From positions 1 through 58,348 of the forward strand of contig JANBQC010000111.1 of assembly GCA_027576995.1 (NCBI GenBank): DNA of 58,348 bases, written 5' to 3'. The translations under genes and the position numbers were made by a program. Within the stretch, counting starts at the first letter, position 1. Each line of letters begins with the position of its first letter. This document shows, in pieces, positions 10,628-22,486 of the stretch. Under the pieces are notes generated by a model. That model saw only the letters and a list, made by a program, of their open reading frames with translations, searched no databases and was not told the DNA's origin. This DNA is from Dimargaris cristalligena. Taxonomy: Eukaryota; Kickxellomycota; Dimargaritomycetes; Dimargaritales; Dimargaritaceae.

Positions 10628-13600
10628 ATGGCCGACAAGAAAAAGGACGACACGCGCAAGCCCAACCATCAAAAGGGCAAGAATGGAAAGCCGAATGGCG
10701 GAAAAAACCCCTCCGCCTCCAACGGGGATGGCAAGGGCAAAGCAGCAGGCCCCCGGGTCCTGAAATCGGGGGCCATTGGCATGAAGGGGGACCGCAATGA
10801 TAGCCGTTTCAACCGGGTGATGTACGACTCCCGGTTCGACCGTCCCAGCAAAAATAGCCTCAAGGTAAAGGTGGACGAGCGCTTCTCCCGCATGCTGAAA
10901 GATAAGGACTTCACTTCCGTAGGTAAGTACGACCTCCCGGTCTTTTTGTAATAAGCCAAGTTGGGCAGTTGGCGCGACCTAGGCTGCTAAAACGTCTGCC
11001 AGTCCCCGATTATTCATTAATACCGGTCTCTTCACATATAGGAATATTGCCGATGCTAACCACTGGTGCCTTTTATTACCCGCCTTAATATTTTGACCAC
11101 CCTCTCCCTATTTAGCCAAATTCGATAAATATGGTCGGGAAGTCCATGTTAACCGGGAAAAGGGCATGCTCCGCCGCTTCTACAACATGGATGCATTTGA
11201 GAAGGGTCAGTCGGAATCCGATGACGATGCCTCCGATGATGACGACGACGCCGACAACCCGGCAGTGTCGGGGGAATACGACCCGGCACGTGGTATCGGG
11301 CTGGTATCCTCCTCGGAGGAGTCGGACCTCGAGGTTCCCGAGGAAGAGGAACAAGAAGCAGAACCCATCCCACTCGGGGAGCCCACCAAACGGTTCGCTG
11401 TTCTCCAAATGGACTGGTCGCATGTCAAAGTAAGTATCTCAACTTTCCTGAGCCCCCGTGTCGAAATGGTCCCGGCAATTTACTGCACTGGACTATTTGG
11501 GCCAATACAGAGTATATAGTTTTTATTCGAGTCTTGTCCAATTGCCCAAGCAAGTTGCTAATGTATAATCCCCACCCTATACCCCTGCGTTATATACCAA
11601 TAGTGCCGCGATTTATTCAAGGTCTTTACCACGGTGAAGCCCACAGGGGGATCAATCCTGTCCGTTAAAATATACCCCTCTGAATTCGGTAAACAGAGAA
11701 TGGCCAAGGTGAGTTTAGATAGCCAAATTATTCCGCCGTTGATATAACGGCACGGTGCCCCAAACGATATTTTTGTCGCTGTTTCTTGGATCAACCCCTT
11801 TATCCCCCCTGGCGCCCAAGATCATAATACCCTAAAGTCACATCCTAGTAACCCTACTAACCTAACATACTGGGTATTTTTTTTCATATATTCGTTTGTG
11901 TATTCTCTTCTGCTTGCCCCATTTAACCATTTATAGGAAGCGGTCAGTGGCCCCCAAATGGGAAAATCCCGACTATCCGGTAGTGACGTAGAGGAATCCG
12001 ATGTTTCCGAAGAGGAGTCCGAAGAGGAAGAGGCGGTGCTGGAGGAGTCCGAAGAAGAAGGCATTCCCCAAGAAGTCGCCGGCGAGTCCGACCAAGACAG
12101 CGATGGATCCGAAGATAGTGACACCGGCGACCTATTCCCTCGTTCGCTCTTTACAGAGAACGACGGCCAGGAAGTCGACCATAACGCCGCGCGCCAATAC
12201 GAAGTGGACAAGCGCAACTTCTACTACGGTGTGGTAGAGTGCGACTCGGTGGTCACCGCCCAGGTTATCTACGAGCACTGCGACGGCGTTGAGTTCGAGG
12301 AATCGGGGCTTACCTTTGATCTGCGCTACATTCCTGACGAGACCCAGTTCAATGAAGCCGATGTAAAAGACGGTGTGACCAAAGGGGACGAACATTACGT
12401 GCCCGGATCCCTCAGTTCGGGCAATCTGCGTCATTCCCGTATCAAGGTGAACTGGGACGAGGATGACCCGGAGCGGGTGCGCGCGATGCGGCGGACGTTC
12501 ACCAAAGAGGACGTGGAAGCGATGGACTTTTCGGCCTATTTGGCATCGGACCACTCCGATGATAGTTCCGAGGATGATGATGACGACGAGATTGATAATT
12601 CGGGACTAGTGGCCGGAAGTAGTGATAGCGACGGTGACGACAACGCCGGCGACGCTCGTAAATCAACGGTCCCGGCCCCGAAATCCAAGAAATCCGCCCT
12701 GAAGGGTCGGTCCAAGTCCAAGAAACTCCGGGAGAAGTACCTGGCCCTACTCCAAAATAAGACTTCAACCAGCTTTTTGGACGACGACGGTAGCGACGGT
12801 GATGTAGACCAAGAGATGCAAATTACATTTAAACCCGCCATGAACGAAATGGAGCCAGACTTCAAGGCCGATGGTGGTGAAGAGGCAGTAAGTATTAACC
12901 ATCACCGTATAATTGATTTTTCGCACCACATGGTCTTGTTCCTATACTTCAATTGGGGTATTGTTGATTTTATGCTAACTAACCGAGCGGCTGGTCTGAC
13001 TACGTTGACGCCATGGTTCCTAATTTCAACCATTCTAGAAGGAGAACGAAACCACTCTGGAAGCCTACCGCCGCAAGCATTTGGAACGCAAAATGCGCCG
13101 CAAGACTGAAATGGCTGCCACTGGAGAAGACGACGAATCCTCCGAGGGTAAGTATTACATTATATTATGGCTTTGGTTTTTTATAGGAACTGGAGTTAAC
13201 GGGCGCCTGATTTGCTTACAGGGGGTTGAATAGCGTGTCTCTCTATACCCCCCCATAGCGGGTGTTCGCCGCGTGTACTTTATGTTTTCACCAGTCTTCA
13301 ATTGAATGGGACTATACCCGACTTGGCTGTCGATATAGGATGCTAATTTCTCTGTTATTTTTTAAATCTATATTGGATAATCCGAACCACCCCCTCTCCC
13401 ATACCCATAATCTACAGACGAAGACCCCAAGAAGTCTCGGGCCCGCAAGGCCGCTCTGGAGGAGGCCGAACAACAGCGTGAACAGGCCAATCTGGACCTG
13501 CTGTTGATGGACGAAGAGGCCAACGACGAGCGTCACTTCGACATGAACGAAATTGTCAAGAGTGAGAAGCGTAAGGGCCGCCGGCGCCGCAAGACGCCCG

Positions 13601-13973
13601 GAAAGAATAAGGCCGAGGAACTGCGCGATCTGCAAGAGGACTTCAAGATTAATGTGGGCGACTCGCGTTTCTCGGCGGTGCATGAGTCACACATGTTCGC
13701 GATTGATCCGACTAATCCTCGGTAAGTAACTCCACATATTTTGATCCTTTGTAAGATAGTAGTGACCCGCCCTCTGTAGTCCAAGCGAGTGAGTGAGTGA
13801 TTTTTATCTGATCGCTAACCGGTGATGTTTGTATATTATATATGTGGACTCTCCCCCCCCCACCTGTTGCTAATTTTCCCCCTTCACTTTATAGGTTTAA
13901 GAAGACCAAGGCCATGGGCGAACTGTTGTCTGAAAGACAGAAGCGACTCCGGACACTCAACGCAGACGAATAA
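10628..13973 (+). CDS. ESF1 pre-rRNA processing factor
   Basis: Predicted 718-residue nucleolar protein of the 90S/SSU pre-ribosome, needed for 18S rRNA maturation. Seven exons in phase: 10628-10922, 11116-11429, 11604-11708, 11937-12887, 13039-13147, 13418-13721, 13895-13973. The N-terminus is basic (MADKKKDDTRK), followed by the ESF1 signature DSRFNRVMYDSRF and KVKVDERF, then KYGREVHVN. A core beginning FAVLQMDW and continuing ILSVKIYPSEFGKQRM leads into EAVSGP. Long acidic Asp/Glu/Ser tracts interrupt it, as in homologues. The C-terminus has the NUC153 motif (GDSRFSAVHESHMFAIDPTNPRF). Intron 3 contains a small GCCGTT/AACGGC hairpin near 11743-11760. ITC1 is divergent upstream and ARL1 follows on the same strand. 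Confidence 0.95.
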
Positions 13974-14896
13974 ACCATTTAGGATCTATTGTCGATAACC
14001 CCGGTCCCTCGATTGTTTATGCCGGGTCAGGTTCACCACCCCCCATTGTTACTATCGTTTATCATTATAGCATTACCACGCTCCGCTGGTTTGTGTGAAT
14101 CAATAAAACATCAAATAGGAATGGCATTGTTTTACTCAAGAAGAGGGATAGTCGTAGGGGCCTGGGCCACGAAACCCCCCCCCTCTACTGTGTAATGCGG
14201 CTGACTTTTATTCCAAAGGCCGAGAGCGTCTAGTGTGATATTAATTGTGCTGGCTGCACAATCCAAAGAAGCCACTCTAGCTGCTTTTTGGGGTATGCGC
14301 GGCTGGGGGAGGCTTGGCAAATAAAAGGTTTTGAATATCTGAACAAGCCAAACCTATGGTAATTGGCCGGCACTCTCCATAACCAGCTGTCTATATTGGA
14401 TGTGAATCAAATAATCCTTAATACTATTACTAGCGCGTCTCTTAGTAATAGCCCCCCCCTCCTTTTGTGCCTATACTTTAGCCAAGCATTAGTGTGAGTG
14501 TGGAAGTAAAGGTATATTAGCTGCGTAATGCCCTTCTTGGGCTGTTATATATAAAGAGAGCAAGGAAGAGAGAAAGAGAAAGAAGGAACTCTATAATCAA
14601 TGATACTTTGTGTGGAATTCCGTCTCACTCTATTCCTCCTCATCCCCTTTTCTTTGGTTGCTGAAGTTACGTCAACTTCTGTATCCCTCTTCATTGTGGT
14701 CCACCAGTGCGTCTCATTGGTCTTGCTTTCTAACTTATCCTTACGGTCCACATTGCTTACCGACTATACTTCACTTGCTGTTCTATCCCTTTATCTTTTA
14801 TAACTTAGTCCAGTCCAGTAGTCCATCCCTTGTGTATACCTGCGGTCCTATTCTACTCTCATTCATCACCCATCGACCCCACGTATTCACTATACA
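13974..14896. other. ESF1-ARL1 intergenic region
   Basis: Holds the presumed ESF1 3' UTR, with AATAAA at 14102-14107, and the pyrimidine-rich ARL1 5' region from about 14590. A GAGTGAGTGAGT-type repeat lies just upstream, in the last ESF1 intron. No convincing gene was seen. Confidence 0.5.
14102..14107 (+). terminator. Candidate ESF1 polyadenylation signal
   Basis: AATAAA lies 129 bases after the ESF1 stop codon, before an AT-rich stretch. Position and sense fit a cleavage/polyadenylation signal; no transcript data are available. Confidence 0.4.
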
Positions 14897-15954
14897 ATGG
14901 GTACGTTCACTTGCCAAATATGCAGTTTTATAGCTCGTCCTAATCTAGCGTGGAACGGGGGGGGGGAAGGGTCGCCTTCCTGCGTACGTTCCGGGAAGGG
15001 GCCGCGTCAGCTCTTGACCTGCTGCCATCCTGCCCTATCCCCGCTGTCATTGAACCGAGTTCACTCGCCTTCTCACCGCCCCCAGCTGTCTGATATACGG
15101 GGCTTGTTCGTGTGAGATGAGTCTTATCTAGTTCCTGTGGCGGCCTTTTCGGCCAAACGGGAGGTTAACTGCTCAAACCCACCCGGATTCACTAACCCCC
15201 TTTTTACGTACGTCTGTATGCATTCCTCCCCACCCTAACCCACTCTCCAAACCCATCCTATCCCACAGGGCAAGCCTTCACTAAACTATTCACCCGTCTA
15301 TGGGGCGAACGCGAAGTCCGCATTCTTATATTAGGTCTGGACGGGGCAGGCAAAACCACGATCCTCTACCGCATGCAGCTCGGCGAAGTCGTATCGACCA
15401 TTCCCACCATCGGCTTCAATGTCGAAACCGTAGCTTACAAGAATGTCAAATTCCAGGTGTGGGACCTGGGCGGCCAAACCAGTATCCGCCCCTACTGGCG
15501 GTGCTACTACGCCAATACCGACGCCATTATCTACGTGGTTGACAGTGCGGACCGGGATCGTATCGGCACCAGTCGGGACGAGCTCATCAGTATGATTGAA
15601 GAGGAGGAGTTACGGGATGCGGTACTGTTGGTGTTCGCTAATAAGCAGGACCAACCCAACGCCATGACCCCGGCCGAGGTGTCCGAGAGTCTGGGACTCA
15701 GTCGGTTGCGTGACCGGCAGTGGTCGATTTATAAAACAAGTGCGGTGAAAGGAGAAGGCCTAGACGAAGGGCTCGACTGGTAAGTGGGACCCCATTTAGC
15801 GGGACAATTATTATAATAATCGGTATCATTTGTGTTCAGGCTACTGGATACACCGGGCTGGATTGTATTAATCTGCAGCACAAGCACATGTGCAAACAAA
15901 CGGCACATGGAACACCCACCACCCCTATTAACCCGACTAACCTTCGATTTATAA
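14897..15954 (+). CDS. ARL1 Arf-like GTPase
   Basis: Small GTPase of the trans-Golgi network that recruits GRIP-domain golgins and the GARP tether. Exons: 14897-14900 (only four coding bases, ATGG), 15269-15779, 15840-15954; 209 residues. Gly2 is rebuilt across intron 1, giving MGQAFTKLF with a myristoylation site. All GTPase motifs are intact: P-loop GLDGAGKTT (24-32), switch [17 protein letters not shown] (66-71), NKQD near 126 and TSAVKG near 160. The stretch [20 protein letters not shown] marks ARL1 rather than ARF1. The oddity is the C-terminus. After DWLLDT the frame runs about 35 residues with no family similarity, whereas ARL1 proteins (about 181 residues) normally end a few residues past this point. 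If intron 2 is retained, TAA at 15781-15783 ends the protein at DW (172 residues). Identity is certain; the 3' end is not. Confidence 0.93.
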
Positions 15955-16694
15955 AATCTGCCTTCCCAAATATTTCCCTAATCTAACGAACATTTGCGAC
16001 CCGGCCCGCAATCATCTCCTCCACCTTAACCAGGCTCGTAAATTCCATCACCCCTGGCTCAAAATAATTCCGTCCCTCCTATCTCTCTCTCTCTCTTCAC
16101 CCATCCGCCATCTATTCCCATTGGCCTATTATTATTGCCTTTTCGTTTTCCCTACTTTGTCACTCTGCTCCCCTATTAATGTCAGCCTTCGACTGTTGAC
16201 CCGAAACCTTTCACATTCTGGATTCATGCTTGTCTACACCCTGTACCTTGTTTCGCTTCTTATTTTTTCTCTCCCCCCACTGGCTTCTCATACATATACT
16301 CGAATACAAATTTCTATCTTTCACTATAAAGCTCATTCCCTGGAACATATGGCCAATGGTTGTGAACAGCTTGTGAGCAACTGCAACAATAACATGCAAT
16401 TTAAATAGATACATTCAGGCCATACTAGATGCCTTTATTTATGGCAGTCGAGGGCATCGATCAGCTTATAATACGCATAGATAAGCATAATTATTAGAAC
16501 CGCTAGCCAGTATGCCTTTTCATTGCCCACTCAGGCCACTTGAATGTTATGCAGTGAGAAAATACATATTTATATTTACAAAATAGCGGTTTATTAGTCG
16601 TATATATATAAAAAACAAACCTCTATAGGCCACGGTTATTAGAATTAGTTGCAATGAAGCCCAGCGCCATTCCCCCGTTGTTGGGCCATTCAGA
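15955..16694. other. ARL1-SWC4 convergent intergenic region
   Basis: Presumed 3' UTRs of both genes. It contains a CT-repeat (about 16083-16096) and AT-rich sequence. A 95-codon frame at 16121-16408 (+) is hydrophobic and low-complexity with no family resemblance, and is not accepted as a gene. Confidence 0.5.
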
Positions 16695-18584
16695 TTAGTG
16701 GCCCGTCGCAGAAGCATCCTGGCCCAATAACTGGGCCTTCCGGGCCGTCGCTTGTTTGACATCGGCTTCCAGTTTATCCGCGTGCTTCTTCAGTTCCAAC
16801 AGGGCCAGAATATTCGCCTGGAGCCGGTCGAATTCCGCGCAAATGGGACCGGTCGCCATCACCGGCCGGGGAGGTACGTTAAGTTCATCCAGATACGCTA
16901 GGACTTTTTGGCTCATACTGATCTTGACGGGGGCAATCCGGGTACTACGGATAAAGGCCCCGGGGGGTTGTCGGTCGCGACTGGCGACCCGGGTAACCAG
17001 GGCCGAACCGGTCGCTACCGCCGCAGCAGCTGATGAAGAGGAGCCGGTGCCGGTGCCGGTTGAACCGGGGTGATCCCCATCGGCAAATTCCCGACCTTCT
17101 AAGGCATAGCCCGTATGGCCACCACCACCACCGGCCGCCAGGCCCGATGATGGGGTAGGAGTACCGGGAAACAGGGACCGAACGGGGGAGAGCGAACCCG
17201 GGCTGCTGCCGAGGGGACCCCCCCCTCCCCGGGGCGTACCCGGCGTATCCGATTTGTGTTTCTTGAGGAATTTGCGTTTCTTAGACTGGAAAGGGGTGGC
17301 AAAGTCGTCGCCGAAGGAAGTAGACGAGTCCAATCCCGCGGGGTCCACCAAACCCGCCGCCCCGGGATCGTCGGACCCCGGCGGAATAGTCCCAGTCAAA
17401 GGGGAGGACAGATGTAGGTGGGCGGGGACGTCACCCCCGAGACGAAGGTGATGGGCGGCACTGCCCGTCCCTATAGCCAGGTTCGACGGCTGGCCGCTGC
17501 GACGGGCTTTGCGACCGGCCTGACGCAGGAGTAGGTTAGTTTCGTGGGCATTAAGTAGACGCAGTAAGGCATTACGCTCATGGGTCAGGCGTTTCTCGTT
17601 TTGGTCCAGACGTCGGGCTTCAATGTAGAGGGCCTCCTCCTCCTGGACCTGGGCCCGCGTGCGCCGGTAGAGGACCTCCAAGTAACTCTTACGCTCAATT
17701 TCGCGGTCCTTGTTGTAATCATAAACGGCCAAGTCCCGCTGCAAACCGGGGTCGTTGATGGGACCTGCCGTGTGTCGACCCCGTAGGAGTTTCTGCTGGA
17801 CCGAGTAGTAGCGCTCTTTAAGATCTTCCATGCTTCGGGATTTATCCGGGAATTCATAGCGGTCGGCAACCACCACAAAGCGTAGGTCAAACTGCCGGCA
17901 CAAATCCATTAGATAGGCCGTCTCGGCCTTGGTCCAGTCATCGTCGCGTAGATAGAGGTCGTATTCGACTTCGGTGTATTCACCCACATCAATCATCTGG
18001 TTAAAGGGCGCGAAGTGGTAGTCTGACACGGGTACACATTGGGTGCATACCATAAGGGGCAGGGTGGGATGGAAAATGGGAGGATGATAATTAGCAGATG
18101 CCAATGGAATTTAATCCATACCGAGGACGGGTTCCTGCCCCTAACCCACTGGCATGCCATATGGTCCAAGTATCAGGACGCGTGTAATACATTATAATCG
18201 CATGGGTTACGTTTATTTACCTGAAGGGTCCTCGTCGGCCTTAACCCAATGGTAGAGGACCAAGTCGTCGTTGCGGGCACTACTCGTGAAGCCCCGCCAT
18301 ACCCATTGGGCCGCCTGGGTGTCGTCCGGTTTTGGTTTAGGCCTGGCACTGGGCTTGTGAATCAGAACGGTGGGGGCTCCTCCAATGAGCGCGAAAAGGT
18401 CCTGGCTAACCTCCATGGGATAGAGAGGCTGGTGACGCTGGGTTACAGTAGTAGTATTAGTAGTAGTAGTAGGCACCGTCTGGGGAGCGTTATCGTCGCT
18501 GCTCGCCATTGGCGCATACTGAGGCCAGGGGCGGGTAGACTGTTGGGGATCGAGATCCATGTCATTGGAATTGCTGGGAACCAT
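16695..18584 (-). CDS. SWC4/DMAP1 subunit of NuA4 and SWR1 complexes
   Basis: Predicted 563-residue nuclear protein shared by the NuA4 histone acetyltransferase and the SWR1 H2A.Z-exchange remodeller. Two exons: 18584-18221 and 18022-16695. The junction joins ...EDPS to DYHFAPFNQ, restoring the family sequence. The SANT/Myb-like domain (about 150-215) reads DDDWTKAETAYLMDLCRQFDLRFVVVADRY, with KERYY near its end, closely like DMAP1. A coiled coil follows (about 230-300). A long Gly/Pro/Ser-rich linker with a basic KKRKFLKKHK stretch leads to the conserved C-terminal region with LAYLDELNVPPRP and LLELKKHADKLE. A (TTN)n repeat encodes Thr-rich residues near 30-40. The start could also be the Met at 18560. 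The donor is a slightly weak GTAAAT. Confidence 0.93.
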
Positions 18585-19220
18585 CGGAATGAAATAAAAA
18601 ATATAGGGATAGAATACAGGTGGGCTGGTTTGGGAACATGCGAGTAGCCACGACAAATGAAATACAATCGACGTCTTAGTTTCGCGGAATGGTGGCGAAA
18701 ATGACAATGCTATAATAATCAGAGTAAAGGAATGGTGGATTTAACGTGAGCGAATGTAGGCCAATCCAAGCGGCTTTTCAGTTGGCAATGGGGACGCGCG
18801 AAATTAGGGAAGTATGCGCGCTTCTCGCCCCTCTTTCCTCTGTATCCTCACATTAAAGCAATGTAGTCCGTTATTGCCTTGCTCTGGAGTCGCTGAAAGC
18901 AGGTTAGCACGGAAAACCTAGGTTTATTAAAGTTGCAGCTATTTGCTGCATAGTCCGAGCTAGGCAAACTCTACTAAATTAAATATTTACCATAGGCAAG
19001 GCCAATTCATTTATATATTCCAATCCCATAGCCAGGTACTAACTTTGGGCGGGCATGCTGATGCTCCATACATTATTAAGTAAATATTCACATTGCCACA
19101 CCAAAACCCGAGAGGGGCTCAATGGTAACAACACCAACAACTAAACTATCTCCCAATCTCCGTCCGAACCCAAGACCCAGGCCTTAGCCACAACACCCCT
19201 GTAGAAGCAGTCGCGGGTGT
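18585..19220. other. SWC4 upstream region and phosphatase 3' region
   Basis: About 640 bases between two minus-strand genes. The frame continuing upstream of the SWC4 start (to 18707) lacks family similarity and is probably 5' leader. No other gene was seen. Confidence 0.5.
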
Positions 19221-21133
19221 CTACTGAGACTTGGGCTGCGATAATTTGGACTTAACCTCCTTACTCCGGCATTCCGCACGGTAGTTGGTCGGAATTACCT
19301 TTTTGACCGTATCATAGAAAGCGGCAAAGGTACACATGGACGGGCCCATGCGGGGGTGGTGTCTATGGTCGGGCACACATTCCGGGAGGGTAAGGAACCG
19401 GTTATTGTAGCGGACGCGGACGAAATAGTTGGCGTACTGGTCGCGCGGCAAATCGAGTTCGCGGACTTCCACGTCCGCTTTATTAGCCAGCGGCAACGAC
19501 GACCCAGCCGGGGATACCTCCCGCGGGCTGGGCACCGAGGGGTCCAGCGTTTCCAGCTGGGACGGCGCCAGATGCGGATCTTGGAACAGTTCTAGGGTCA
19601 CGTTGGCGCCGTAGCTGGGCCATTCTTTACCCTGGGGGTCCAAGATGGTCAGAAGGGGGAGGATGGAGGAGTCGTGCGCTGAATAGACGGACAGTTTCAG
19701 ATGGTTAGGATCGTAGGGCCGCTCCTGGGCCAAACGGTGACCAACATGGAGGGGGTCGGCCTGGGCCTTGACTTTGTCCAGCATCTGGGTCACCAGTTCG
19801 TTGATGAACCGGCCGGAGGTGAGACGCAATAGGGGAATACTGTCCTTCATGCTTTCGGTCCACTCTTGTACCGTGAGGCGCTCAATCTCGTTCAGATTAG
19901 CATCCGTGATGCCCGTCGGCAGGGGTAGGTTGTGGGCGCGTAGAGCCATTAGAGTATCATACAACCAGTGGGTGTTGAGTCGGTTCGGGTGCCGTTCCTG
20001 GTAGGTTTTCACCTCAGGGCCGATGGCCGAGGGGTAGATCTGGGTGGTCAGGAAATGGTTCCATTCGGCGTGCATGCCGCCGTAGACTCGAGCCAGGGCC
20101 AGACGGCTCAGCTCGAAGTACCGGGTACACGAATGATCGCCGTACAGGTTTTCCAGGGACGGGGCCCGAACATTGATATTGAACGGCAGCTGCGGGGAGT
20201 TGGTTGGCTCGGTTGCAGATGGCGCCTGTTTACTCAGTAGTGAAGCGGCCATAAGGGCGGGACTTTTAAAAGCCGGGTAAAGCCCCGACAGAAGCTGGTG
20301 CAGAGATTCGAACGTGCGGGTATAGCCCGTGCAGCGAAGGTAGTACTCGGAGGTGCGGTTAGGCACGGCGGGCAAGAACCCCAACTGGTCCACGTAAATG
20401 GACCGCAGGGACGTACCCAAACGGAACAGCGTTTCCCGACCCACGTCGGTCAATTGACCGTAGGCGCAGCTGTCGGGGGTCAGCGTCTCACTCGTCGAAC
20501 TAGGGGCGGCTGCCGCCAGTTTCTGGAGGTTCCGTTCGCGCCTCGCTAGTTGAGCCGGACTGTCAAACACGGTTTGGTAGTACTGGCCAGGTAGGTAATT
20601 ATCCTGACTATCCTTTTCGTGGGCCGGCGTCGAAAGCACCTCGGTGTTTTGTTGCTCACGGTCCGTGCGCCGGTTTAGTCCCCCCCCTGGGGCGGTCTTA
20701 CCCGAATCCCGGTCCGAGTAGCGGTGCAGAGCTTCCATAAACTGCCGGTGATACTTGTTACCATGGTGGCACAGGTTCCATACGGTGGGCACGGCCGAGG
20801 CGAACCGACGTCGTTCCGGGGTTCGTTCACCTAAGCGAGGGTTATTCAAAATAGACGGGCCCGGTTAAGGCAGGGGGTTGGTGGTTAATACAAGCCGCTG
20901 TGACTATCCGGGGCTCATTTGTACTTACAAGCAAAGGGAATGGGGCCTAGCCGGCCCAGCTTCTCGGAGGCACCCTACTTACCATGTCGGTGGACAATTT
21001 GCACCAACTTGAGCTGTAGGTAGCTGGGGTAATGGGCCCGAATGAAGTCAGGGTCGTGAATGGGCACCGGTGCGGCTTGGGAAAAGGCCGGCGGCGGGGG
21101 AACGGTGGTCTTGGGAGTGTATGGGGCAACCAT
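19221..21133 (-). CDS. Histidine acid phosphatase (branch 2 histidine phosphatase)
   Basis: Predicted 586-residue phosphomonoesterase. Two exons: 21133-20983 and 20830-19221. The intron splits the catalytic motif: exon 1 ends VQIVHRH and exon 2 supplies GERTPERRRF, giving RHGERTP (49-55) with the phospho-accepting His50. The distal HD-type motif is SAHDSSILP near 430, typical of the acid phosphatase branch. The N-terminus (MVAPYTPKTTVPPPP) is Pro-rich, and no signal peptide or membrane segment is evident, so the protein may be cytosolic. It resembles the ACP2/PXYLP1-like group more than secreted phytases, but substrate cannot be told from sequence. A GTGAGT donor-like site at 21288 suggests a possible 5' UTR intron; no in-frame extension joins well. 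Confidence 0.85.
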
Positions 21134-22486
21134 GGTGTAGAGTTAGGGGGTCGAGCAGGGCAGTAGAAGGGAAGAAAGAGGAACTGAGGCTAGGTAAGGC
21201 AGCGCGAATCAATTAAGTACAGCTTTTGAGTTAAGGCCCAATGTAAGGCAGAGCAACATCCCTTACCGGGCCACATAGCCCACTCACCATGGCGCGGAAA
21301 TTAATGTGCGTGGGAAACAGTTGCCACTTTGGGGATGGGGAAACCGCTGCAGTGACGGGGGCTGGATTCATCTGAAACGCGCACATCTGGCCAGGGGATG
21401 CGGGGCTGTTGGAGGCGTCGGGCTTACCACACCGCCTGTGGCCCAAACATACATCCTATTCCAACTAACTAGAGCGGGAGTTATTCTTGAGGCCTTAATA
21501 ACTACCGCTGGTCTTCGTATCTACTTGAATGTGTTAGGGTTGTCCTAGGGAGAAACCCCGACGGATACAGTTGGGGACATCGGAGGAAAGCACCCGTGGA
21601 TCAGGGGATACGAGGGTGGCCGTACTAGCTGTCGCAGTTAGATAAGAAGGATACGCGCTGCTCGCTTTCATACGCTAATTAACTCCAAACTTCAAGTCGA
21701 AGCTAACATTTTAATGGCCACCAAGGGTGGTGATATAAACGAAGGTGAGGCAATGCGGTTTAATAGGGCAGTGGTAGTGATGAGAGGGAAATGGCTTTTA
21801 GTCGATTGGCTATAGAGCCAGAGGTAACTAACAAATCAGACTAATTCAATTAGCCTGATTCAAATACTCCGAACCGCGGGGCCTTTTAGGGCCAAGCCAA
21901 GGTGAAGTCGCAACCAACGATGGTTTGGATTATTACTAACCAAAGAGTACGCTGGGAAACAGAGTAGACTGAAGTCTGGTAAATTACGTATGATCAACAG
22001 GACTGGAACCTGGCGGACATTGCCACCTTCCGTGCAAGGGTCCCCTCGTAGCGCCCTACATCAGCAAAACCTAGGGCCCGAACGTAACTGCAGACCTCCG
22101 GCGGTGGGTAGCGGGGTTTAGGCCTTCATAGTTCCCATGAGTAAGGTATAATACATCATCATTTATGTCGGTTAATAGTACTAAAAATATTAAGTGAAAA
22201 TAAAAGAAAGAAACCCCGGTTTTAATTTGTACCCAAGTATTTGGGACTAATCCAGGACAAGAAAAATGGTAAAGCAATAATTTGTTATGGCGAGTCCTCC
22301 TGCTTCGACTCGTGGTACTTTAGCTTAGGGTAATGTCGACACAATATATAATAGCCCGATGGCAACTATTCGCACCCAAAATAGGTGACGGAGAAGCTGT
22401 CCAAGGGGAACTCTAACAGCAAGTTAAGTTGAGCAACCTAAGATCAAGCACAATGGCGGTCTAAAAAAAGAAACCGACAGTTACTT
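21134..22486. other. Phosphatase-SCC3 intergenic region
   Basis: About 1.35 kb with no accepted gene. It holds a 71-codon frame (21231-21446 -) ending in a donor-like GTGAGT, perhaps leader sequence of the phosphatase. Near 21995-22060 is a tRNA-like stretch (B-box-like GGTTCCAGTCC on the minus strand) that lacks an acceptor stem. The rest looks like AT-rich spacer and SCC3 3' UTR. Confidence 0.45.

Noticed and set aside
21770..21860. C/D snoRNA-like arrangement (GTGATGA ... CTGA)
   Set aside because: No terminal stem, no internal C'/D' boxes and no obvious rRNA complementarity.
21985..22065. tRNA-like stretch on the minus strand with a GGTTCCAGTCC box and a possible long variable arm
   Set aside because: The B-box has a mismatch at a key purine, no seven-base acceptor stem forms, and the anticodon stem does not close.
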